Shown here: piece by piece, positions 51,382 through 57,461 of the stretch
Numbering within the stretch: position 1 is the first letter of the stretch
Layout of the letters: every line of letters starts with the position of its first letter
Origin: a virus
Reading direction: 5' to 3' (one strand)
DNA: 58,311 nucleotides
Virus record (IMG/VR): IMGVR_UViG_3300021962_000124
Coordinates: 1 to 58,311 of that record
The notes under the pieces: model-generated
Told to the model about the DNA's origin: nothing
The model's database searches: none
What the model saw: only the letters and a program-made list of their open reading frames with translations
Made by a program: the position numbers and the translations under genes

Positions 51382-51549
51382 TCAAACAGGGGTAACTTCA
51401 ACGGAACGGATAAGATTTGTGCGATCTTGCGCTAGATAATCGTCTGCAATCTTGCCACAAGATGAACGCGATTGAATGATCTTTTCTTCGTATAGGTTCT
51501 CATCTTCATCAGGAACCCAATACTCAATCAGAAGGCGATAGTTCTTCAT
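51382..51549 (-). CDS. Small 55-residue protein
   Basis: Reads MKNYRLLIEYWVPDEDENLY, then EEKIIQSRSSCGKIADDYLA. The start at 51549 is two bases after the previous stop; a longer frame would overlap the neighbour. Beta-then-helix layout. Function unknown. Confidence 0.74.
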   Translation of the reverse strand: MKNYRLLIEYWVPDEDENLYEEKIIQSRSSCGKIADDYLAQDRTNLIRSVEVTPV

Positions 51550-51551
51550 AA

Positions 51552-51794
51552 TCAGTACAGAGGGCAGAATGAACCACAGAAGCGACGAACCCACTGCAAA
51601 GTGTCATAATGACTGCGGGGTTTCGACATCACCATGCTTTTATTTGTTTCAGGGTTGAGAGCAATAGCAACGTATTTGTGGTCACATTCCTGATACTCAG
51701 GAGTGATTTGTTGAATAAACATTTGACGTACAGTACCTTCTTTCCAGTTGGTAGTGTAGTGAAAGACTTGATCCATTTCAGTGGTTGTGCTCAT
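51552..51794 (-). CDS. Hypothetical protein, 80 residues
   Basis: Starts at the ATG of element copy 7: MSTTTEMDQVFHYTTNWKEG. A second Met at position 7 is an alternative. Body: VRQMFIQQITPEYQECDHKY, with Cys residues at the C-terminus (FCGSFCPLY). The leader MSTTT is shared with the 143-residue gene after copy 9, as though the element extends into the coding start. Confidence 0.72.
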   Translation of the reverse strand: MSTTTEMDQVFHYTTNWKEGTVRQMFIQQITPEYQECDHKYVAIALNPETNKSMVMSKPRSHYDTLQWVRRFCGSFCPLY

Positions 51795-51824
51795 ACTATA
51801 GGGACACTTTGAAGGCCCCAGGTT
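51795..51824 (-). repeat. 30-bp intergenic element, copy 7
   Basis: Core AACCTGGGGCCTTCAAA, then GTGTCCCTATAGT, abutting the next ATG. Directly upstream CAGGTT, five bases away from its AACCTG, forms an extra 6-bp inverted repeat. Confidence 0.92.
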
Positions 51825-51857
51825 TCAATCAACCTGAGGTAAATCAGGTTTATTTTA

Positions 51858-52163
51858 CTACCTTAAAGAATAGACTTCATCACCAACATCACTCAGAAGA
51901 TTTTGTTGAACGTAATCTCGAACATCATTTGAGTAATCAACAATTTTACCTCCCAAAATTACAAGTTCAGTTCTCAACCTTTCAGAAAGTAGATCTTTTG
52001 AAAAGTAAGTTATTGAGGGATCATTGTCGGGAATGGTTGGATCGTAAATGTTTCCTTTAGCAGATTTTTTAACACACCAATCGTAAGATACGATAGATTT
52101 AATTTTATCTTCTTCTGGAAGAAGTTCTACCCTACGACCAGACTTTTCGTGATAGATTTTCAT
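51858..52163 (-). CDS. Hypothetical protein, 101 residues
   Basis: Reads MKIYHEKSGRRVELLPEEDK, then IVSYDWCVKKSAKGNIYDPT, LLSERLRTELVILGGKIVDY. It starts 23 bases after element copy 8, so here the element does not supply the start codon. A single-gene cassette. Function unknown. Confidence 0.75.
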   Translation of the reverse strand: MKIYHEKSGRRVELLPEEDKIKSIVSYDWCVKKSAKGNIYDPTIPDNDPSITYFSKDLLSERLRTELVILGGKIVDYSNDVRDYVQQNLLSDVGDEVYSLR

Positions 52164-52186
52164 TTGAGTTTGAGAGGTGTGCTTAC

Positions 52187-52216
52187 ACTATGGGGACACT
52201 TTGAAGGACCCAGGTT
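52187..52216 (-). repeat. 30-bp intergenic element, copy 8
   Basis: A variant copy: core AACCTGGGTCCTTCAAA, end CATAGT. It lies eight bases after the stop of the 86-residue gene. Confidence 0.85.
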
Positions 52217-52224
52217 ACTGATAC

Positions 52225-52485
52225 TTACCAAGTTCCACGTTGGATGTGGATCTTGCGGATCTCTTGATAAAGAAACTGACGAAGTTTAGGTTCGGAAGTG
52301 TTATCAAAAGCATAATAAAGACGATTCAAGTATTCATCCTGTGTGGCACCTATGTTACCATCACCACCGATCTCATTGAGTGCAGAACCTGCAACAACTT
52401 TGCTCTTGCCGAAGTTGCCAGACACACGCCCAGATGTCCTCAGTTTGGGTTTGATCTTTGAGAGGTTAGAGTAAGTCATTGACAT
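52225..52485 (-). CDS. Hypothetical protein, 86 residues
   Basis: A basic protein: MSMTYSNLSKIKPKLRTSGR, then NFGKSKVVAGSALNEIGGDG and YLNRLYYAFDNTSEPKLRQF. The ATG at 52485 overlaps the previous stop as TGATG; a second ATG follows two codons later. Basic Gly/Ser/Lys-rich N-terminus and helical C-terminus. Function unknown. Confidence 0.74.
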   Translation of the reverse strand: MSMTYSNLSKIKPKLRTSGRVSGNFGKSKVVAGSALNEIGGDGNIGATQDEYLNRLYYAFDNTSEPKLRQFLYQEIRKIHIQRGTW

Positions 52486-52916
52486 CACTTCGCGTACAGA
52501 TAACCACCAGACCAGTCTGCATTTTCCAGCAGATACTCACGATCTTTGATCAATCGCAGGTCATAACGAACACCTTTGGCAGGAGATTTCCAGGTGGCAG
52601 ACTTATACACTTCGCCAGTGTTCTTATCAATGAAGCAATGAACACTACGCGATCCGCCACCACTCACAAAGATGACTTTGTGATACTTTTTACCAGTCTC
52701 AACAGTATAATCAATGTCACACTTGCCAGACTTGAGTTCATCAATCTTGCGCTGATGATACTCTTGAGTGTCAGCATCATTCACGAACTTTTGATGACCG
52801 CGAATAGAATACTGACGATAATTGTCTTTCAATGCTTCAATCAGCAGCAGAGTGTTCTTATACACATTGTCTGCAATGGTTTGTTGTGCTTGTGCTTGCA
52901 TTGTAGTTGTGCTCAT
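52485..52916 (-). CDS. Hypothetical protein, 143 residues
   Basis: Starts at the ATG of element copy 9: MSTTTMQAQAQQTIADNVYK; a second Met lies at position 6. The first half is helical (LLLIEALKDNYRQYSIRGHQ). The second half is beta-rich: KYHKVIFVSGGGSRSVHCFI, GEVYKSATWKSPAKGVRYDL. I recall this C-terminal pattern in cyanophage proteins of unknown role. A longer frame to 52997 would cross the element and is not preferred. Confidence 0.78.
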   Translation of the reverse strand: MSTTTMQAQAQQTIADNVYKNTLLLIEALKDNYRQYSIRGHQKFVNDADTQEYHQRKIDELKSGKCDIDYTVETGKKYHKVIFVSGGGSRSVHCFIDKNTGEVYKSATWKSPAKGVRYDLRLIKDREYLLENADWSGGYLYAK

Positions 52917-52946
52917 ACTATAAGGACAATTTGAAGGCCCCAGGTT
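52917..52946 (-). repeat. 30-bp intergenic element, copy 9
   Basis: Core AACCTGGGGCCTTCAAA, then TTGTCCTTATAGT, between the ligase-like gene and the 143-residue gene and abutting its ATG. Confidence 0.92.
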
Positions 52947-52950
52947 ACAT

Positions 52951-53859
52951 TCACCAATTCTTTTGAAGTGTAAAGTTTTGACGACTGAACTCTTCACGAT
53001 TTACGATCTTGTACGATCCAAACTTGTTGGTCATAACATAACCTTCGTGATCGCTCAGTTGTCCATCAATCTCACACGAAATGTCGGTGTCAGATTCAAT
53101 GAAGCAGAACAAATCCATCTTGATAGATTCAACCAACTTCCACAAACGCAGAACATTCACATCAACATCATAATTTTCTGCAATTTCATGCTCATCGACC
53201 TCCTTACCCTCACGGATGTAGGAATTGATGACTTTTTTGAGTTCTGTTGCTTGTTTGTTGCTTACAAAGGTGCAAAGAGTGCTCATTTGTTTAGCAAACT
53301 TGCAGAAGTCTTCGATGTCATCACGATGAGGACAGATAGATGCTTCAGGTTGCACCCATTTCACATCCAGAGTATCAACAAACTGTTTGCTGATAGGATG
53401 TGCAACAGCATTGCGAAGATCACTCTCACAATCATACTCAGTGTGAGGAGCAATGATTACACTTTGCTCGATCACCTCATCGAACTTGTAAGTGATCGTA
53501 TTGGGGCGATAAGTATCATCACCGCCAAAACCAATAAAATCACCTTGATAGATGTGATTTGTGCGAGGAAGACTATCAAAGCAAGCATGAAGAATAGTCG
53601 CAACTTTACCCTCATGGTTCGCATCAATTTCTTCATGTGAATGATTGATCTTGATCTTTACTTTGTTGAACACAGATTTGGTGCCAACGAAGAACTTACC
53701 ATTGGCAGGATTGCGACCCCACACAATAGCAGGAGCACCATCAATCTTGACACTGATAGTAGAATCAGCAGAGAACCAATCAAGAACCGAAAGATCACCC
53801 GTAAGGATCATATCTTCAGGATGTTCGAGATGTTTGTTTTGCATTGGTTGCTTGCTCAT
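52951..53859 (-). CDS. Polynucleotide-ligase-like nucleotidyltransferase (DUF6267-like)
   Basis: A 302-residue protein with motifs in the order of covalent nucleotidyltransferases. Motif I is VKIDGAPAIVWG (candidate AMP-accepting Lys38), then YQGDFIGFG (about 104-112), motif IV EGYV (about 272-275) and motif V SYKIVN (Lys284). I recall this family in cyanophages as DUF6267, related to RNA/DNA ligases. It could seal or repair RNA or DNA ends in host defence conflicts; substrate unknown. It starts at the ATG of element copy 10. Confidence 0.8.
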   Translation of the reverse strand: MSKQPMQNKHLEHPEDMILTGDLSVLDWFSADSTISVKIDGAPAIVWGRNPANGKFFVGTKSVFNKVKIKINHSHEEIDANHEGKVATILHACFDSLPRTNHIYQGDFIGFGGDDTYRPNTITYKFDEVIEQSVIIAPHTEYDCESDLRNAVAHPISKQFVDTLDVKWVQPEASICPHRDDIEDFCKFAKQMSTLCTFVSNKQATELKKVINSYIREGKEVDEHEIAENYDVDVNVLRLWKLVESIKMDLFCFIESDTDISCEIDGQLSDHEGYVMTNKFGSYKIVNREEFSRQNFTLQKNW

Positions 53860-53889
53860 ACTACTACGACAGTTTCAAGGCCCCAGGTT
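53860..53889 (-). repeat. 30-bp intergenic element, copy 10
   Basis: Core AACCTGGGGCCTTGAAA, then CTGTCGTAGTAGT, a changed end while the core is intact. It abuts the ligase-like ATG. Confidence 0.88.
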
Positions 53890-53892
53890 ATA

Positions 53893-54096
53893 TTAAACTT
53901 GCACCAATTTGGCAAGACGATTGCGAATATCAAAGATCTCCATTTCATCCATATCTACGGCATCCAAATCTACAGGAGCAAACTCCTCAAGATTTACATT
54001 TCCGTCAGCATAGATGGGTGCATAATACAACTCATCACCATCTTCTTGCGAGAGAGTATAAACGCAACCGTGACCAGGAACAGTGAGAAAAATCAT
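53893..54096 (-). CDS. Conserved-type cyanophage protein, 67 residues
   Basis: Reads MIFLTVPGHGCVYTLSQEDG, then APVDLDAVDMDEMEIFDIRN. I recall a nearly identical small acidic protein (MIFLTVPGHG) in many cyanophages. The start at 54096 is chosen from this similarity. A terminator-like hairpin lies 28 bases upstream. Confidence 0.82.
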   Translation of the reverse strand: MIFLTVPGHGCVYTLSQEDGDELYYAPIYADGNVNLEEFAPVDLDAVDMDEMEIFDIRNRLAKLVQV

Positions 54097-54117
54097 TGGA
54101 GTTTCACGAACAAAGGT

Positions 54118-54154
54118 ACAATAAAGGAGCACAAGCATAAAAGCAAGTGCTCCT
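54118..54154 (-). terminator. Terminator-like hairpin
   Basis: On the minus strand AGGAGCAC (54154-54147) pairs with GTGCTCCT (54132-54125) around a loop with extra GC pairs, followed by TTTATTG. The T run is short, so termination may be partial. It separates the 85-residue membrane protein from the 67-residue gene. Confidence 0.65.
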
Positions 54155-54165
54155 GTGACAGTTTA

Positions 54166-54423
54166 TCAAGCGGAACGACGCTTGCGGGTTTTAGTAACAG
54201 TAGCAGGTTGCTCCACTACTTCAGCAGGAGAAAGTTGTGCTTTACCAAACTCAATCAGTGTATCAACAAACTTCAGAAACTGAAGAGTTGCAACACGAAC
54301 TTTCTCACTTCCATTGTTCTCATTGAAGGAACGAATGAGGAATTGAACTACACCAACAACGACGGCACTGATAGTAGCGACGTTCTTGACGAGAGTATCA
54401 ACAAATGTCCAGTAAAAGGTCAT
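54166..54423 (-). CDS. Single-span membrane protein, 85 residues
   Basis: Reads MTFYWTFVDTLVKNVATISA, with a transmembrane helix at about 13-32 (ATISAVVVGVVQFLI), then a helical part (LQFLKFVDTLIEFGKAQLSP) and a basic tail (KTRKRRSA). Similar proteins are frequent in cyanophages. It is followed by a terminator-like hairpin and begins about 38 bases after element copy 11. Function unknown. Confidence 0.78.
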   Translation of the reverse strand: MTFYWTFVDTLVKNVATISAVVVGVVQFLIRSFNENNGSEKVRVATLQFLKFVDTLIEFGKAQLSPAEVVEQPATVTKTRKRRSA

Positions 54424-54461
54424 AGTTTGTATTAGAAACTGCGGTGGGGACACGTCCTCAC

Positions 54462-54491
54462 ATCATAGGGACACTTTCAAGGCCCCAGGTT
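54462..54491 (-). repeat. 30-bp intergenic element, copy 11
   Basis: Core AACCTGGGGCCTTGAAA, then GTGTCCCTATGAT. It lies four bases after the methyltransferase stop. Confidence 0.9.
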
Positions 54492-54495
54492 TAAC

Positions 54496-55269
54496 TCAAC
54501 CAAATTGCGTCAGATCAACTGGAATGTTTCCAATTCGATCCTCTGCGATCTTAAAGTATTCGGAATCACTTTCCATACCAATGAACTTACGTCCTAGTTT
54601 TACAGCAGCAACACCTGTAGATCCAGATCCCATACAATTATCCAACACAACTTCACCCTCGTTAGAGTAAGTTTTTACCAACCATTCCATTAGTGGAACT
54701 GGTTTTTGTGTAGGATGAACTTGTTGCTGAGCACTGAAATCTCTTGAAATGTTGAGAACTGACTTCGGATACCTTGTACCATCATTAGAGAATGATTTGC
54801 GTGGTTTCATACCATAACCATGATCATTCTTTCGACCAACGTAACCCTCTGGGTTCTTACTTGTTCTTGAGTATGGTTCTCCTTTTTCCATCTGTGGGTT
54901 GTATGTACCACCTGCGTTCTTGTAGAAGATCAGAATGTTCTCGTGAGTCTTCATTGGTCTGTATTTGGCAAGTCCAGGCGACCCACATTTGTTCTTGTTC
55001 CACACTAACTCGTACCTGAACCATTCTAACTTTGAGCAAATAAGTTGTGCGGAAAAAGGCTGAGAACCAAACAGGCAAATCACACCCTTAGGTTTAATGA
55101 TTCTGCCATACTGTTCCCACATAAGGTTAAAATCTAAAACCTCATCCCATTTGATCGAAGTAGTACCAAAAGGTGGATCACAGCAAATAAAATCAATAGA
55201 AGAATCGGGGATGTCTTTCATCAACTGAAGGCAATCCCCGAATTGTAGATCAAAGTTGCTCAAAACCAT
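54496..55269 (-). CDS. DNA methyltransferase, beta class (N6-adenine or N4-cytosine)
   Basis: A 257-residue enzyme. The catalytic motif IV is ICCDPPFGTT (DPPF at 31-34) and the SAM-binding motif I comes after it, LDNCMGSGSTGVAA (about 209-222). This IV-before-I order defines the beta class, as in DpnM-unrelated enzymes such as YhdJ/MboII type. HPTQKPVPLMEWL before motif I is also typical. The product would methylate DNA, protecting it from restriction. Its start lies 20 bases inside the 201-residue gene, so the two are co-translated and may be a functional pair. Confidence 0.93.
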   Translation of the reverse strand: MVLSNFDLQFGDCLQLMKDIPDSSIDFICCDPPFGTTSIKWDEVLDFNLMWEQYGRIIKPKGVICLFGSQPFSAQLICSKLEWFRYELVWNKNKCGSPGLAKYRPMKTHENILIFYKNAGGTYNPQMEKGEPYSRTSKNPEGYVGRKNDHGYGMKPRKSFSNDGTRYPKSVLNISRDFSAQQQVHPTQKPVPLMEWLVKTYSNEGEVVLDNCMGSGSTGVAAVKLGRKFIGMESDSEYFKIAEDRIGNIPVDLTQFG

Positions 55270-55855
55270 TGTGTGCGTTAATTTTGCGGCGTACAGATTC
55301 CTTGTAACATTCTACCAGAAACTTGTATGCTTGTCCATAGTCACGCTCAACGGGTTGAGTGTTATCCTTCCACTTAATTTGGAAGGGAAGATTATTACCA
55401 TTTGGAGTAATCTTCTGAAGAGACTTGAGACTTTGCAGATAAACTTTCTGAGTTCCCTTATCTACAACAATGATATAATAATCACGGTTGTTCTCTGCTC
55501 CACTGTGATTCTTCAGTGCATCCTGGAACTTTGCCCAGGAACTTGCATTAACTTGATCTTCAGGAAGATCAGTCAGAGCATACAAAATTGCTGCTTTTGA
55601 CGAAAAGTTATCTGCTGCACCTTTGTTGAAATCAGATGACTTAATGTTGAGATAATACCCAAACAATTTGACATCCCACCAGCAACGTGCTGGTGGTTTC
55701 TCTACATTTTCAGGACCATACTTCTCAACAAGAAGATCAATTACAGTGTCTTCATCTGCAATACTATTCACTCGCCCATCTTCATGACTCTCACTAATTG
55801 TAACAATGCCAGAGAGATAACTCACTACATCGGTAAGTTGTTGCGGAAAGTTCAT
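55250..55855 (-). CDS. Possible type II restriction-endonuclease-like protein
   Basis: A 201-residue protein overlapping the methyltransferase by 20 bases. It has ESHEDGRVNSIADED (about 22-36), then CWWDVKLFGYYLNIKSSDF. Asp61 with Asn70-Ile-Lys72 resembles a PD-(D/E)xK core in which the second acid is replaced; Glu25 or Glu35 could complete it. ADNFSSKAAILYALT follows. The layout and the partner suggest a restriction-type nuclease or an inactive relative. I know no named family with certainty. Alternatives are a methyltransferase accessory or a DNA-binding protein. Confidence 0.55.
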   Translation of the reverse strand: MNFPQQLTDVVSYLSGIVTISESHEDGRVNSIADEDTVIDLLVEKYGPENVEKPPARCWWDVKLFGYYLNIKSSDFNKGAADNFSSKAAILYALTDLPEDQVNASSWAKFQDALKNHSGAENNRDYYIIVVDKGTQKVYLQSLKSLQKITPNGNNLPFQIKWKDNTQPVERDYGQAYKFLVECYKESVRRKINAHNGFEQL

Positions 55856-55870
55856 GTGGTTAGTGGTTAC

Positions 55871-55900
55871 AATGAAGAGACAGTTTCAAGGCCCCAGGTT
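55871..55900 (-). repeat. 30-bp intergenic element, copy 12
   Basis: Core AACCTGGGGCCTTGAAA kept, end CTGTCTCTTCATT changed. It lies four bases after the stop of the 59-residue gene and about 15 bases before the restriction-like ATG. Confidence 0.88.
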
Positions 55901-55904
55901 AGCA

Positions 55905-56084
55905 TTAGTCAATAGGTAATTTTGCATTAGAGCAATTTTTTCTGTGGTCGGTGATATACTTTCGTGCAGAACTTTCAGTCCTACAGAGTTTCTCAAGTTG
56001 CTGACCATTGTGGATGATTAGATACTGATTTCCATAAGGAATTGCAGCATAGGTGTCTTTGAACATCGTAAATCCTTCTTTCAT
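55905..56084 (-). CDS. Small 59-residue protein
   Basis: Reads MKEGFTMFKDTYAAIPYGNQ, then LIIHNGQQLEKLCRTESSAR. The ATG at 56084 begins one base after the previous stop; MFKD (56066) is an alternative. The layout, a beta part and a helix with Arg/Lys-rich end, resembles small phage DNA-associated proteins, without a firm match. Coupled to the 381-residue gene. Confidence 0.7.
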   Translation of the reverse strand: MKEGFTMFKDTYAAIPYGNQYLIIHNGQQLEKLCRTESSARKYITDHRKNCSNAKLPID

Positions 56085-56085
56085 T

Positions 56086-57231
56086 TTAGAAAAACTTAGT
56101 TTGTGCAAGATTACCTAGTGCAGGTTTCATTAGTGGATTAGATTCTGCCAGGAACTTATTCCAAGAAGTGCTATCAGATCCTTCAAAAGGAATAGCGGTA
56201 TTCTGAGTTCCCTTAAACTTCAACCGTTTGATGCGACAATAATCATTGTAAAGAAATACAAAACGACAAACAGCAGGTTCATTTCCTTTATAGACACCAT
56301 TACCCTGAACAACATCAGATTGTTTGAGATTTCTAGCATCAGGATCAACCACACTCATAATGTCTCCATATTCAGTGAAGTAAAACTTCATCATCCCAGA
56401 AAATGAATCAACGTTGTTCTTTTTATCCACATCTTCAATATAAGAATGGAATGTTTTCAAGAAAAGAGAACCAGCAACAGTAGCATTGCCTTCAACATCT
56501 CTTGCACATTCGTGGGTAGTAAATGCTGTCAGATATTTTGTTGTATATTCTCTACCTGCCAGACGAATAGCAGTGCTCAAATATGAATGAGAAGGACAAT
56601 TAAACTTTGCCCCGTCAAGAGTTCCTGCAATACCAATACTGAACTTGGAAAGATATTGGTAGAGATTAGTTGCCCACTCTTCTTCGGCATAATATGCAGA
56701 CTTGAACTTATCATCACCACTTTGGTTAGTTCGATAGTTACAATCTGTATTGTGATCCAATGACTCAATGCGAATCATTTCCTCATAAGAGACACTCTTA
56801 CGATGCAATTTAAGAGAAACAATTACTCTTGCATTTTCATTTCTTCCGCAAGCATATCGTTTTGATGCACGATTATTTCCTTTTGTTAGAACTGCTTTTA
56901 GAGTTGGACGAAGATATGCAGAAAGAGTATCTGCAGCATCATAAGAAAACCCACCTCGTTTTTCGATGTGCTGTTTCTGATTACCATACCTAAGTTCTTC
57001 AATACGATTGTAGGTAGGATCGCTCCAAAGATCTCCAACTTTAGCAGAACAAATGACTGTAGAACCTTCAGCAATCTCTCCAGAGTTATATTTGGAAACA
57101 ATATCTTCCATAAGAGGAAGATTTTCTGGCGGGTTATCTACTGTTCCAAAACCTTGCAAGTATTCTTTGGTCTTATCATCTACCTTATCTTCGTAACACT
57201 TGCACACGCGAAGAAGTTCCTTAAATGCCAT
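56086..57231 (-). CDS. Unknown 381-residue protein (possible ParB-like N-terminus)
   Basis: The start has a strong ribosome site (AGGAGG) and a TATAAT box. The N-terminal part (about 60-135) has ICSAKVGDLWSDPTYNR, FSYDAADTLSAYLRPTL and VLTKGNNRASKRYACG, which loosely recalls ParB/sulfiredoxin-type folds with a conserved G-N-R. The rest (YAEEEWATNLYQYLSKFSIG; YLTAFTTHECARDVEGNATV) is unfamiliar. It lies upstream of the restriction/methyltransferase-like pair but is separated from it by element copy 12. The ParB link is a weak inference; function is unknown. Confidence 0.6.
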   Translation of the reverse strand: MAFKELLRVCKCYEDKVDDKTKEYLQGFGTVDNPPENLPLMEDIVSKYNSGEIAEGSTVICSAKVGDLWSDPTYNRIEELRYGNQKQHIEKRGGFSYDAADTLSAYLRPTLKAVLTKGNNRASKRYACGRNENARVIVSLKLHRKSVSYEEMIRIESLDHNTDCNYRTNQSGDDKFKSAYYAEEEWATNLYQYLSKFSIGIAGTLDGAKFNCPSHSYLSTAIRLAGREYTTKYLTAFTTHECARDVEGNATVAGSLFLKTFHSYIEDVDKKNNVDSFSGMMKFYFTEYGDIMSVVDPDARNLKQSDVVQGNGVYKGNEPAVCRFVFLYNDYCRIKRLKFKGTQNTAIPFEGSDSTSWNKFLAESNPLMKPALGNLAQTKFF

Positions 57232-57257
57232 TTTTAGCCTCCTTTGTTTTTGCTAAA

Positions 57258-57303
57258 ATTATAGTTTGAAAATCAACCGTTTTTATGTGTTATGGTTGAT
57301 TTT
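57258..57303 (-). promoter_or_regulatory. Promoter -10 box with a 10-bp inverted repeat
   Basis: TATAAT on the minus strand (57263-57258), no good -35, and a perfect inverted repeat (57269-57278 with 57294-57303, AAAATCAACC/GGTTGATTTT, 15-base loop) over the -35 region. It may be an activator or repressor site controlling the 381-residue gene. Confidence 0.55.
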
Positions 57304-57378
57304 TTTAGTTTAACAACTTTGGGTAGGGATGTCAAGCCCTGGATCACACTTTTGAAAAAATCAGTGATTTCCTTGTGG

Positions 57379-57461
57379 TGGATGACCTGTAGGGTCTGTG
57401 ACGCAGAATTGAAGAAAAATCAGGTTTTGACCCCAGTCCACCACTGGGATCTCAGTGGGTC
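57379..57461 (-). ncRNA. Structured 3' element, copy A
   Basis: Directly follows the helicase stop. On the minus strand ACTG/CAGT forms a hairpin, enclosed by GACCC with GGGTC, and ACCTG pairs with CAGGT across about 35 bases. Copy B (50778-50871) has different bases in the outer helix (GTCT with AGAC) but keeps pairing, and the lengths between shared blocks are equal. It has a short T run (ATTTTTC) but not a typical terminator layout. Function unknown. Confidence 0.55.

Noticed and set aside
52917-52997. N-terminal extension of the 143-residue gene
   Set aside because: It would translate the 30-bp element and the end of the ligase-like gene.
52963-54435. Long plus-strand open frames (225 and 264 codons)
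   Set aside because: They are opposite the ligase-like gene and its neighbours, cross the 30-bp elements, show no domain pattern, and contradict the strand of all clear genes.
46970-55900. CRISPR array from the twelve 30-bp repeats
   Set aside because: The repeats are separated by whole genes of varied length, not by short spacers, and no cas gene is present.
46970-55900. Classical sigma-70 promoter inside the 30-bp element using TTGAAA as the -35 box
   Set aside because: TTGAAA is only seven bases from TATAGT, far from the normal 16-18, and it is TTCAAA in several copies.
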